DNA of 64,000 nt from Halorarum halophilum (GTDB lineage Archaea; Halobacteriota; Halobacteria; Halobacteriales; Haloferacaceae), in NCBI RefSeq assembly GCF_013401515.1, contig NZ_CP058529.1:1116001-1180000 (forward strand). The letters are read 5' to 3'. Positions 44,990-53,922 of this stretch are shown here, piece by piece (the stretch's first letter is position 1; the number at the start of each line of letters is the position of its first letter). Position numbers and translations under genes: made by a program. A model generated the notes under the pieces. The model was not told where the DNA came from and did not search any database. It worked only from the letters and a program-made list of their open reading frames with translations.

Positions 44990-46078
44990 ATGACCGACCG
45001 ACTCGGGAAGGCCGACCGCGCGCTGTTCGAGACGGCGATCTACCCGAACCTCGGCGCGGACCGGGCGGACGTAGCGCTCGGTCCGGCCCACGGCGTCGAC
45101 TTCGGCGTCCTCGACGTCGGCGGGCGCGCGCTCGTCGTCGCAACCGACCCGCTGTCGGTGCTCCCCGACCTGGGCTTCGAACGCGCCGGGCGCTTCGCGC
45201 TCTCGTTCGCGCTCGCGGACGTCGCCGTCTCCGGGGTTCGCCCCTCCCACATCGCCCCCACGTTCTCCCTGCCGACCGCGATGACCGACGACGAGTTCGC
45301 CGACCTGTGGCGCGCCATGGCGACGGAGTGCGAGGACCTCGGCATCGCGGTCGCGACCGGCCACACCGCCCGCTACCCCGGCGCGTCGTACCCCTGGGTC
45401 GGCGCGACGACCGTCCTCGGGGTCGGAGACCACAACGACCTGATCCGCCCGGACGGGGCGCGGCCGAGCGACCGCCTCCTCGTGACCCGCGGTCCGGCCA
45501 TCGAGACGGCCGGCCTGCTCACGACGCTGTACCCCGGGACGTTCGACGAACTAGACGAGTCGACGCTCCGCGACGCGCAGGCGTGTCTCGACCGGACGAG
45601 CGTCGTTCGGGACGCGCTCGCCGTGGCGGAGGCCGGGCGGAGCGAGGACGGCGAGGGGGTCGCAGACATCGACGCCACCGGGCGCGACGTGAAGGGGGGC
45701 GGCGTCACGGCGATGCACGACGCGACCGAGGGCGGACTTCGCGGCGCGCTGTGCGAACTCGCCGGCGCCGCCGGCGTCCGCATCGACGTCGACTCGACCG
45801 CGGTCCCGGAGGACTCGGCCGCCCTCGCCGCCTGCGAGGCGCTCGGCCTCGATCCGTGGGCCTGCACCACTGCGGGGACGCTCCTCGTGGCGGTCCGGCC
45901 CGGGTCGGTCGACGCGGTCGTCTCGGCGCTCAAGTCGCGCGGGACCGCCGTCGGCGTCGCCGGCCGCGTGCGGGAGGGAGAGGGCGTCGTCGTCGACGGT
46001 GAGCGGGTCGAGCCGCCGGCGGAGGACGAGTCATGGGCGGCGTACGCGGCGCTCTCGGCGGACGAGAATGTTTCCTGA
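44990..46078 (+). CDS. AIR synthase-family (PurM/HypE/SelD-like) protein
   Basis: 362 residues with an N-terminal PurM-like ATP-binding half (VVATDPLSVLPDLGFE, RFALSFALADVAVSGVRP, GHTARYPG) and the C-terminal half (VTAMHDATEGGLRGAL, AALAACEALGLDPWACTT). The DATEGG and GLDP motifs are typical of HypE and of AIR synthase-related proteins. The exact ligand is unclear: hydrogenase genes (HypE role) are not nearby. A TTTTCACGG element about 28 bases before the ATG supports 44990 as the start. Confidence 0.85.
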   Translation: MTDRLGKADRALFETAIYPNLGADRADVALGPAHGVDFGVLDVGGRALVVATDPLSVLPDLGFERAGRFALSFALADVAVSGVRPSHIAPTFSLPTAMTDDEFADLWRAMATECEDLGIAVATGHTARYPGASYPWVGATTVLGVGDHNDLIRPDGARPSDRLLVTRGPAIETAGLLTTLYPGTFDELDESTLRDAQACLDRTSVVRDALAVAEAGRSEDGEGVADIDATGRDVKGGGVTAMHDATEGGLRGALCELAGAAGVRIDVDSTAVPEDSAALAACEALGLDPWACTTAGTLLVAVRPGSVDAVVSALKSRGTAVGVAGRVREGEGVVVDGERVEPPAEDESWAAYAALSADENVS

Positions 46079-46147
46079 ATCGAGTCGATCCGACCCGCTA
46101 CTACGTACGCCGCGTCGGACGTGCGTACGGGTCGGGTGAGCGGATAA

Positions 46148-46273
46148 TTACTTGCCGAACAGGCGGAGGCCGACACCGAGCAGCGCGACGAGGCCGCCGG
46201 CGATGAACGTTCCCGGAATCGGAAGCACGAACAGGCCGATACCCAGCAGGACGACGATCGTTGAGATTCGCAT
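46148..46273 (-). CDS. Small membrane protein, 41 aa
   Basis: The protein is essentially one or two hydrophobic helices (MRISTIVVLLGIGLF, then GTFIAGGLVALLGVGLRLFGK). The composition and the PIPGTF turn look like a conserved tiny membrane protein, and the frame upstream of the internal ATG (46273) is not protein-like. Confidence is limited because it is short. Confidence 0.55.
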   Translation of the reverse strand: MRISTIVVLLGIGLFVLPIPGTFIAGGLVALLGVGLRLFGK

Positions 46274-46777
46274 CGCCGGTACTTCTCCACCTGTTCGGAA
46301 GTGAGTGACGGCCGTCCGCGGGATGACTGACGGTAGCACACCTGCCGCCGGCCCCGAGAGATCTCCATCCGATCCCCTACCCCAGTTTCCCACGTATTAT
46401 ACAAATATGACATAAAACCGGCGAGGAACTCGACGCGGAATCGGAGGAGATCTTCACACCCCCCGGCAGAGATCAGCCCGAACTGCCGGTGAGAGCTCAA
46501 AGAAGAGCATTCTTCGGTATTCGTCCTGGGAACTGGGTGAGTCCAACTCGACCCGGGGGTCGATCGGATCAGCGACCGGTATCGATCGCAGAGATCGGCG
46601 CTTGATGCGTCATCTGCACGCGTATCCCGAAGTCCGATTCAGTTAAGGGGAGAGGCCTCGCCGAGGAATCATAAATATAAGATGTTAGATTGGTTGGGAA
46701 CTAATCCTGCTCCCTGTCATTTTCAGTCACGGGTTCGAACGGTTCGGACGGAAGCGACGTCGGCGGGGAGCCGAGAG
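46274..46777. other. Intergenic region, no gene seen
   Basis: About 500 bases between the tiny membrane-protein gene and the IclR regulator gene. An AT-rich patch at 46670-46690 (ATAAATATAAG) looks promoter-like, but no open frame with coding bias follows it. This gap separates the core region from the sugar-degradation island. Confidence 0.35.
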
Positions 46778-47542
46778 CTAAGAGTACGTGACGTTCAGTT
46801 CGATGACGTTCACCGTCTCTTTCAGGCGCTGGGCGAGTTCGTCCTCGAGGTAGTCGCCTCGAACCCTGTTCGTCGGCCCGGAGACGCTGACGGCGCCGAG
46901 CACGCGGCCGTTGTTGCTGAGGATCGGCGCGGCGACGCAGCGCAGGCCGCGAAGCCGCTCCTCCTCGTCGAACGCCAGGCCGCTGTCGTGGATCTCGCGG
47001 AGCTCCGTGAACAACCGTTCGCGGTCGGTGATGGTGTTCGGCGTGAACTGTTTCAGGCCGTGTTCGTCGATGATCTCCTCGACCCGCTCGTCGGGGAGGT
47101 GTGCGAGGATCGCCTTCCCCAGGCCGGTACTGTGGAGCGGGACGCGCGTGCCGACGTGCGCTTCGACCCGCACCGCGTCCTCCCCGCGCGCCCGGTGCAG
47201 GTAGGAACCCCGCCCGTGTTCCTCGATCATCAGGTTCGCGAGTTCGCCCGTGGACTCCGCGAGCTTGTCGACCTCGGGGTTCGCGATCTCGAATATGTTC
47301 AGCCGCTGGCGCGCGTACGCTCCGTACTCGAGGAAGCGGATTCCCACGCGGTACGTCGAGCCGTCCTTCACGACGAGTTCCTCCTGCAGGAGCGTGCTCA
47401 GGTAGTTGTGGACGGTGCTCTTCGGCATCCCGAAGTGACGCGCGAGTTCCGTGCTCCCGGCGCCGTCCAGCTCCACGAGCGCGTCCAGCACGTCGAAGGC
47501 CGTCTCGATCGATTTCACCGCGTTCTTCGCTTCCTTCGCCAT
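46778..47542 (-). CDS. xacR: IclR-family regulator of the sugar island (XacR-like)
   Basis: 254 residues: an N-terminal winged HTH (FDVLDALVELDGAGSTELARHFGM, KSTVHNYLSTLL) and the C-terminal IclR effector domain (MIEEHGRGSYLHRARGED, RVPLHSTGLGKAILAHL, GLRCVAAPIL). It lies at the edge of the sugar-oxidation cluster, as XacR does in the Haloferax pentose locus, so the name is by synteny and family. It may activate or repress the dehydratase, lactonase, transporter and dehydrogenase genes in response to a pentose-derived acid. Minus-strand TATA-like GAATAAAG lies about 25-30 bases upstream. Confidence 0.75.
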   Translation of the reverse strand: MAKEAKNAVKSIETAFDVLDALVELDGAGSTELARHFGMPKSTVHNYLSTLLQEELVVKDGSTYRVGIRFLEYGAYARQRLNIFEIANPEVDKLAESTGELANLMIEEHGRGSYLHRARGEDAVRVEAHVGTRVPLHSTGLGKAILAHLPDERVEEIIDEHGLKQFTPNTITDRERLFTELREIHDSGLAFDEEERLRGLRCVAAPILSNNGRVLGAVSVSGPTNRVRGDYLEDELAQRLKETVNVIELNVTYS

Positions 47543-48178
47543 ACGACCGCCTTACGTGGATCGCGGATAAGTCTTTATTCAGCTATGTAGAAGGAGTAGC
47601 CAGATAGCGGGAGGCAGTCCGCCGATAGTGAAGGAAAACTTCGAATGGTGACGAGGTCCCGGCAATCCCGAGCGGAATCCGGTAACCAACTTGATACCTT
47701 GGAGGCACTCGGTTCAGGATTGTGGAACGCATCGGCTTACAGCGGTATCTCTGTAATGGCAGGGTGAACCGTCCGCGTACGGTCGACTTTCAGTTCCGCG
47801 ATCGAGGGTGCGGGATCACGTCTCCGTTCACCAATGAGGAACGATCTGCGTGAATGTGCGCTCTTTGCCCCGATTCCAACTTTCTCGACTGTACGGTGGG
47901 ACATCCCCACCAGATGAGGACCGAGAGCGAATGTGAGCTCGGTGAAGTCCACATCAGGGCTCGTGAGGTGCCACGCGAAGGGAACCAGCGATTGGAAGAA
48001 AGCGGGGCGGCCAGTCAGTGATGGGTTGTAAAGACGGCTCGAATCGGGACCGCTGCCTACGGCGTTCCCCGAACAGTCACACCCACTTGTCATCCAGGTT
48101 CGGAAGTCATTCTCCGACGACACGTCGGTTCAGGTCCCGGAACCGTTTTCACCGAGACCCCTGATGTCGAACCGTCGC
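47543..48178. other. Intergenic region between regulator and dehydratase genes
   Basis: About 640 bases. A 128-codon open frame exists on the minus strand at 47737-48123, but its codon bias is weak and the translation has no recognisable features. The last 60 bases carry the dehydratase promoter (GTTTTCACC at about 48145) and an inverted repeat just upstream of it. Confidence 0.4.
48126..48145. promoter_or_regulatory. Inverted repeat upstream of dehydratase promoter
   Basis: CGGTTC and GAACCG form a perfect six-base inverted repeat with an eight-base spacer, ending where the TATA-like GTTTTCACC begins. IclR regulators bind imperfect dyads, so this may be an operator. Similar spacing occurs before the transporter and dehydrogenase genes, but the arm sequences differ. 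Confidence 0.4.
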
Positions 48179-49414
48179 ATGAACTACGAGCAGTTGCGGG
48201 ACCCGAACGCGGAGTACACGATGCGCGACCTCTCGGCGGAGACGATGGGCATCTCCCGGAGTCGCGGCGAGCGGCGCGACGTCGAGATCACGGACGTGCA
48301 GACGGTGATCGTCGACGGCAACTACCCCTGGACGCTCGTCCGCGTCTACACCGACGCCGGCGAGGTGGGGAACGGCGAGGCGTACTGGGGCGGCGCGCTG
48401 CCGGAGATCATCGAGCGGCTGACGCCGTTCGTCGTCGGCGAGAACCCGCTCGACATCGATCGCCTCTACGAGCACATGGTCCAGAAGATGTCCGGCGAGG
48501 GCTCGATCGCGGGGAAGGACATCGCCGCCATCTCGGGGATCGAACTCGCGCTCCACGACGTGGCCGGGAAGATCCTCGACGTCCCGGCCTACCAGCTCCT
48601 CGGCGGCAAGTACCGCGACGAGGTCCGGACGTACTGCGACTGCCACACCGAGGACGAGGCCGACCCGGAGGCCTGTGCGGACGAGGCCGAGCGCGTCGTC
48701 GACGAACTCGGCTACGACGCCCTCAAGTTCGACCTCGACGTGCCGTCGGGTCACGAGAAGGACCGCGCCAACCGCCACCTCCGCGGACCGGAGATCGATC
48801 ACAAGGCGGAGATCGTCCGGCGCGTCACCGAGCGCGTCGGCGACCGCGCCGACGCCGCCTTCGACTGCCACTGGGCGTTCTCGTCCGGCAGCGCCAAGCG
48901 GCTGGCGCGCGAGCTCGAGGAGTACGACGTCTGGTGGCTCGAGGACCCCGTCCCGCCGGAGAACCACGACGTCCAGCGGGAGGTGACGCAGTCGACCGCG
49001 ACGCCCATCGCGGTCGGCGAGAACGTCTACCGAACCCACGGCCAGCGCAAGCTCATCACCGACCAGGCGGTCGACATCGTCGCGCCGGACGTCCCGAAGG
49101 TCGGCGGGATGCGGGAGTCGATGAAGATCGCGACGCTCGCGGACATGTTCTACGTCCCCGTCGCGATGCACAACGTCTCCTCGCCGATCGGAACGATGGC
49201 GTCCGCGCAGGTGGGCGCTGCCATCCCGAACTCGCTGGCCGTCGAGTACCACAGCTACGAACTCGGCTGGTGGGAGGACCTGGTCGAGGAGGACGACCTC
49301 ATCCAGGACGGCTACATGGAGATCCCGGAGGAGCCGGGGCTCGGGCTGACGCTGGACTTCGACGCGGTCGAGGAGCACCTCGTCGAAGGGGTGGAGATGT
49401 TCGACAAGGCGTAG
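48179..49414 (+). CDS. xacD: Enolase-superfamily sugar-acid dehydratase (D-xylonate/gluconate type)
   Basis: 411 residues. LRDPNAEYTMRDLSAETMG at the N-terminus, TVIVDGNYPWTLVRVYTD, LKFDLDVPSG (catalytic Lys region), metal ligands in DCHW, WWLEDPVPPEN and VGENVY, and catalytic His in VAMHNVSSPIG mark a mandelate-racemase-type dehydratase. The sequence resembles, from memory, the Haloferax D-xylonate dehydratase, and the gene order supports that name. It would convert xylonate or arabinonate to 2-keto-3-deoxypentonate; gluconate or galactonate remain alternatives. The start at 48179 aligns with that protein; an ATG five codons earlier is less likely. Confidence 0.75.
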   Translation: MNYEQLRDPNAEYTMRDLSAETMGISRSRGERRDVEITDVQTVIVDGNYPWTLVRVYTDAGEVGNGEAYWGGALPEIIERLTPFVVGENPLDIDRLYEHMVQKMSGEGSIAGKDIAAISGIELALHDVAGKILDVPAYQLLGGKYRDEVRTYCDCHTEDEADPEACADEAERVVDELGYDALKFDLDVPSGHEKDRANRHLRGPEIDHKAEIVRRVTERVGDRADAAFDCHWAFSSGSAKRLARELEEYDVWWLEDPVPPENHDVQREVTQSTATPIAVGENVYRTHGQRKLITDQAVDIVAPDVPKVGGMRESMKIATLADMFYVPVAMHNVSSPIGTMASAQVGAAIPNSLAVEYHSYELGWWEDLVEEDDLIQDGYMEIPEEPGLGLTLDFDAVEEHLVEGVEMFDKA

Positions 49415-49543
49415 CTTCGTCGAGCAGGCAGTCCTCCGATTTTCCATCGACGTTTCTTGGGTCGACAGCCCCCGGCCCCAGCGGTCGGTCGAATCCGAGC
49501 GAAGCAGTCCGGTGAGTGCTCGCTTGTGATCAACGCGGTGTGA

Positions 49544-50395
49544 TCAGAGCGGTACGTCGGAGCGGAACTCCTCGCGGCCGGAAACGCCTACGTCGAGGCG
49601 GAAGAGCGCCCCCGCCCACTCCCCCTGCGCCGGCCTGTCGTCGCCGCCGGCGCTCGTCACGTACAGTTCGTCGAGGTCCGGGCCGCCGAACGCGACGCTC
49701 GTCACCTTCTCCGCCGGAACGTCGTACCGTTCGAGTTCGGCCCCGTCCGGGTCGTAGCGGACGACGCAGCCCCCGTCCCAGCGGGCCGACCAGACGCAGT
49801 CCTCGGCGTCGACGGTCAGCCCGTCGGGCACCCCCGGCGCGTCGGACGACCGGACGAACGGTCGGCGATCCGAGACGGCGCCCGTCCCCCCGTCGTAGGC
49901 GTAGCGGTAGATCGTCCGGGCCTCGGTCTCGGTGAAGTAGAACCGGTCCCGCTCCCGGGTGAATCCCATCCCGTTCGGGATAGCGACGTCGTCCTCGATG
50001 GCGGTCGCGTTCCCGTCCGTGTCCAGACGGTACAGCGTGCCGCCGCGGTCCGACGAGGGCATCGTCCCGCAGAACACGCCGCCGAGGGGGTCGGCGATCA
50101 CGTCGTTGAACCGGGTGTCCGACTCGACGGGGGTCCCGACCGTCTCGAGGTCGCCGTCGCGCCAGCGACCGACCCGCCCGCCGTCCATGAAGAGGAGGAG
50201 CGACCCGTCGCGCTGGACGGTGACGCCGCCGATGACGTCGGCCTCGTGGACGCACTCGCTCGCGTCCGCGGCCGGGTCGTACCGGAGCAGTTCGCCGGCT
50301 GTGATGTCGACCCAGTACAGGCGCTCCTCACCGGGGTGCCAGACGGGGCCCTCCCCGAGTTCGCATTCGTGATTGGTGACGCGTTCGAGCGACAT
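49544..50395 (-). CDS. xacC: SMP-30/gluconolactonase-family lactonase (XacC-like)
   Basis: 283 residues of the six-bladed SMP-30/regucalcin propeller. Key segments are CELGEGPVWHPGEERLYWVD (metal-binding Glu), TRFNDVIADPLGGVFCGTM (metal-binding Asn), IPNGMGFTRERDRFYFTET and PDGLTVDAEDCVWSARWDGG (catalytic Asp). It would hydrolyse the sugar lactone made by the Gfo/Idh enzyme at 57324. The ATG at 50395 starts at the family N-terminus. It lies convergent to the dehydratase and divergent from the transporter operon, with a short inverted repeat (GACCG/CGGTC at 50429-50442) just upstream of its likely TATA box. Confidence 0.8.
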   Translation of the reverse strand: MSLERVTNHECELGEGPVWHPGEERLYWVDITAGELLRYDPAADASECVHEADVIGGVTVQRDGSLLLFMDGGRVGRWRDGDLETVGTPVESDTRFNDVIADPLGGVFCGTMPSSDRGGTLYRLDTDGNATAIEDDVAIPNGMGFTRERDRFYFTETEARTIYRYAYDGGTGAVSDRRPFVRSSDAPGVPDGLTVDAEDCVWSARWDGGCVVRYDPDGAELERYDVPAEKVTSVAFGGPDLDELYVTSAGGDDRPAQGEWAGALFRLDVGVSGREEFRSDVPL

Positions 50396-50561
50396 GGACG
50401 GCCGAACGCGTGCCCCCGACAAATACCTGACCGTGGACGGTCCGGCGTCGTCCCGGTTGGCCGCGACGTCGCAGCCGGGAGTCGACGTGCGACGGGGAGT
50501 TCGTCGGGTAGCGCCGCTCTCCCGGTTCCTGACGAGCCCGTACGAGGACGGGCGACGTCAT

Positions 50562-50579
50562 CCGGTTTGTAAGTACCGG
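50562..50579. promoter_or_regulatory. Inverted repeat upstream of transporter operon promoter
   Basis: CCGGT and ACCGG (five-base arms, eight-base spacer) lie immediately upstream of the TATA-like GGTTTTATC (50581-50589), which precedes the binding-protein ATG at 50617 by about 30 bases. Candidate site for the IclR regulator; the evidence is geometric only. Confidence 0.4.
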
Positions 50580-50616
50580 TGGTTTTATCTGCATCTGGTA
50601 ATACTGACAGGTCGCC

Positions 50617-51973
50617 ATGGTAGATGATGACAATTCGCGTTCCAGTATCGAGCGGCGCAGGTACCTGAGGGGGTTGACCGTGGGGGCCGCGCTCGGACTC
50701 GCCGGCTGTTCCGGGAACACGGGCGGAAACGGTGGAAACGGCGGAAACGGCGGCGGTAATGGCGGCGGGAACGGCGGCGGCAACGGTGGGGGGATGGCGG
50801 GAACACCCTCGAGGTGCTCCACGGCTGGGCCGGGGGCGACGGCGAAGCCGCCGTCACCGCACTCATCGAGGCGTTCGAGGAGGAGCATCCCGACATGGAC
50901 ACGGACTTCCAGGCCGTCGGGGCCAGCGCCAACGTCAACCTGAACGCGACGATCCTGCGCCGGATGGTGAACAACAACCCGATGAGTTCGTTCGCCAACT
51001 GGCCCGGGAACAACCTCGAACGGTATCGCGATCACCTCATGGACCTGGAGTCGGACGTCTGGGAGGCCGAGGGGTACAAGGAGAACATGCAGTCCAGGGC
51101 GATCGAGCTCTGTACGTTCAACGACAAGATGCCGGCGGTGCCGCTCGGCTCCCACCGGATGAACAACCTCTTCTACAACGTCTCGGTCTTCGAGGAGGCC
51201 GGCGTCGACGCCGGGAGCCTCGATAGCGTGGACGCCCTCATGAACGCGCTCTCGGCCATCCAGGAGAACACCGACGTCACGCCCATGGGCCAGGCGATGG
51301 TCGCACCGTGGACGGTGCTCCAGCTCTGGGCCCAGGTCCTGATGAGCCAGGCGAGCGTCGATGCGTACATGGACTTCATCGATGGCAACGGCGACAGGCA
51401 GGCCATCGTCGAGTCGCTCGACGCCGTTCAGGAGATACAGGAGAACTACATCACCGAGGACGCGTCCTCGGTCAGCTTCACCGACGTCGGCGGGAAGATG
51501 ATCAACGGGGAGGTCGCGTGTATGCACCAGGGTAACTGGCTGGCCGGCCAGTTCCGCGTCGACGACTCCTTCAACTACAAGGAGCACTGGGACTGGGTCC
51601 CGTTCCCCGGTACCGAGGGCGTCTACGGCTACCACATCGACGCCATCGTCGCCCCGGCGGACAACCCGAGCACCGAGGAGACCATCGCCTGGCAGAAGTT
51701 CGTCGGGACGAAGAAGGCGCAGATCGAGTTCAACAACCTGAAGGGATCGGTGCCGCTCCGGACCGACATCGACCCCGGCGAACTCGGCGACTTCATCGGG
51801 ATGACGTACGAGGACCTCACCAGTTCCGACCGGTACCCGCCACCATCGCGCACGGGCTCGCGGTCACGCCCGAACAGATGGGCGCGTGCAAGACCGCGAT
51901 GAGCGAGAACATGATGGGTCCGTACGACACGGGCTCGGCGGCCGACGCGCTGCTCGATGCCGTCTCGCAGTAG
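50617..51973 (+). pseudogene. xacG: Sugar ABC transporter substrate-binding lipoprotein (XacG-like), two frame breaks
   Basis: Three frames together encode a roughly 450-residue extracytoplasmic CUT1 binding protein. A Tat lipoprotein signal (RRRYLRGLTVGAALGLAGC) is followed by a Gly/Asn linker. After a break at GCGGGAAC (50798-50802) the mature domain continues TLEVLHGWAGGDGEAAVTAL to about 51838, where a second break near CGCCACCATC switches to IAHGLAVTPEQMGACKTAM and TAG at 51971-51973. One added base at each site restores the frame; the first is clearly a G run. Both permeases and ATPases downstream are intact, so sequencing deletions are likelier than loss. Confidence 0.8.
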
Positions 51974-52023
51974 CTCCCGAACCGGAACGACACCTCACAG
52001 GATTTCGATACACTGACACACAG

Positions 52024-52974
52024 ATGGGTACGCACGAAACGACGGAGACGGCGGAACCGACCGAGGAGACGGTCGACTGGGAGACGAAACTCAGGTACTT
52101 CCTGAACAGCGACTTCGTCCGGTCGTCGCCCTACTGGGGAATCCCCTTCGTCCTGATGGGGATCGCCGTGTACGGGGGGATCGGCTTCAACGTCGCCATC
52201 TCGCTGACGGACGCGGAGGGACTGACCCCGCCCGACTACAGTAACCTCGACCTGGAGATGTACAGCGCGGTCCTCGGGAACGACGCGTTCCTCCAGGCCG
52301 CACAGAACAACCTGGTGCTGCTCGTCGTGTTCACGACGATCTGCCTGATCTTCGGACTGTTCCTCGCCGTCCTCCTCGATCAGGGGATCCGATTCGACGA
52401 CAAGATCCAGACGATCTACCTCCTGCCGATGAGCCTCTCGTTCGTCGTCACGGCCCAGATGTGGCTCTGGATGTTCAACCGGCAGAACGGTATCCTCAAC
52501 ATCATCGTGACCGCGTTCGGGTTCGACTCGATCGACTGGCTCGGGAACCCGTCCATCGCGCTGGGGGCGATCATCTTCGCGCTCATCTGGCAGTTCAGCG
52601 GCTACACCATGGTCGTCTACCTGGCAGGGTTGCGCTCGATTCCGACCGACCAGTTCGAGGCGGCACGCGTCGACGGGGCGAGCACGACGAAGACCTACCT
52701 CCGGGTCATCGTCCCGCAGTTGAAGGAGGCGTCCGTCAGCGCGGCGGTCGTCCTGATGGTGTTCGCGCTCAAGGCGTTCACGTTCCTGTACGCGCTCACC
52801 GGTCGGTACCGCCCGCCGAACGGGACCGACATCCTGGCGACGCTGATGGTCCGGCAGGCGTTCAAGTTCGGCAAGTGGGCGTACGCCGCCGCCATCGCAT
52901 CGTTCCTGATGCTCATGGCGCTCGGCGTCATCGCGCCGTACCTCTACTACCAGTACAGACAGGGGAGCCTCTGA
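52024..52974 (+). CDS. xacH: Sugar ABC transporter permease 1 (XacH-like)
   Basis: 316 residues with six transmembrane helices and the CUT1 permease signature EAARVDGASTTKTYLRVIVP (EAA loop contacting the ATPase). The N-terminal cytoplasmic stretch precedes a first helix near residue 40. It forms the channel with the next gene's product for import of the sugar captured by the upstream binding protein. It starts 50 bases after that gene and ends two bases before the next ATG. Confidence 0.9.
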   Translation: MGTHETTETAEPTEETVDWETKLRYFLNSDFVRSSPYWGIPFVLMGIAVYGGIGFNVAISLTDAEGLTPPDYSNLDLEMYSAVLGNDAFLQAAQNNLVLLVVFTTICLIFGLFLAVLLDQGIRFDDKIQTIYLLPMSLSFVVTAQMWLWMFNRQNGILNIIVTAFGFDSIDWLGNPSIALGAIIFALIWQFSGYTMVVYLAGLRSIPTDQFEAARVDGASTTKTYLRVIVPQLKEASVSAAVVLMVFALKAFTFLYALTGRYRPPNGTDILATLMVRQAFKFGKWAYAAAIASFLMLMALGVIAPYLYYQYRQGSL

Positions 52975-52976
52975 CC

Positions 52977-53909
52977 ATGTCACGATCCACCTCCGACGCG
53001 GGAATCGACGTCGCCGGGCTCGTCGAGGAGTTCGACCTCGCCCGGGTCGGTCACTACGCGCTCATCGTCCTCTTCCTGGGGTTCTTCCTCGTTTCCCTGG
53101 AGACGGGCATCATGACCGCGCTGAAGACGAACGAGGCGGTCGCACGCTCGCTCCCGTTCGCGCCGCCGACCGGGGAGGGGTTCACGCTCGGCAACCTCCG
53201 GTTCGCGTTCGAGCGGCTCTCGGGGTCGTTCTTCAACTCCCTGTTCATGGCGATCCCCGCGACGATCGGCAGCGTCCTGCTCGGCAGCATGGCGGCCTAC
53301 GGGCTGACCCTCGTCGACTGGCGCGCGCAGATGGGGTTCCTCTCGCTGTTCCTCATCGGCATCTTCCTCCCCTACCAGGCGGTGCTGGTCCCCCTCGCCC
53401 GGTTCTGGAACAACATCTTCCCGCTGGCGTCGATGCTGGAGCCGACGTTCGAGGCCCTCCCGTTCCTGCAGGGGTTCCACGCGAACCTGGTCCCGCTGAT
53501 CATCACCCACATCGCGTACGGCATCCCGATCTGTACGATCCTCTTCCGGTCGTACTACCGAAGCCTCCCCGGTTCGCTGGTGGAGGCGGCCAAGACGGAC
53601 GGCGCCAGCATCACGAAGATCTACCGGCGCGTCATCCTCCCAATCTCGAAGCCGATGTTCGGCGTCGTGTTCATCTACCAGTTCACCCAGATCTACAACG
53701 AGTTCCTCTTCGCGTTCACGCTCATCACGGGGGCGGACACCCCGCAGGCGGTCGTCACGCTGATCCTGCCCGCGGTCGGGGCGTCGACGTCCGGGATCGA
53801 CTTCGGGATCCGGATGTCCGCGTCGTTCCTGGCCGCGCTACTGACGCTGATCATTTACGTCGCGTTCGCCGAACAGTTCGCCGAGGGACTGCGCACGGAG
53901 AGCGGATAA
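52977..53909 (+). CDS. xacI: Sugar ABC transporter permease 2 (XacI-like)
   Basis: 310 residues, six helices, with the MalG-type EAA loop EAAKTDGASITKIYRRVILP at about residue 203. It starts two bases after the stop of permease 1, indicating coupled translation, and partners it as the heterodimeric channel. Member of the CUT1 family (oligosaccharides, but also pentoses in haloarchaea). Confidence 0.9.
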   Translation: MSRSTSDAGIDVAGLVEEFDLARVGHYALIVLFLGFFLVSLETGIMTALKTNEAVARSLPFAPPTGEGFTLGNLRFAFERLSGSFFNSLFMAIPATIGSVLLGSMAAYGLTLVDWRAQMGFLSLFLIGIFLPYQAVLVPLARFWNNIFPLASMLEPTFEALPFLQGFHANLVPLIITHIAYGIPICTILFRSYYRSLPGSLVEAAKTDGASITKIYRRVILPISKPMFGVVFIYQFTQIYNEFLFAFTLITGADTPQAVVTLILPAVGASTSGIDFGIRMSASFLAALLTLIIYVAFAEQFAEGLRTESG

Positions 53910-53922
53910 CGGAGGAGTACAC

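Noticed and set aside
47737-48123. 128-codon minus-strand ORF upstream of the dehydratase
   Set aside because: Weak third-position bias, no motif, and the translation is rich in Ser/Arg/Pro without a plausible fold. Left as a note in the intergenic entry.
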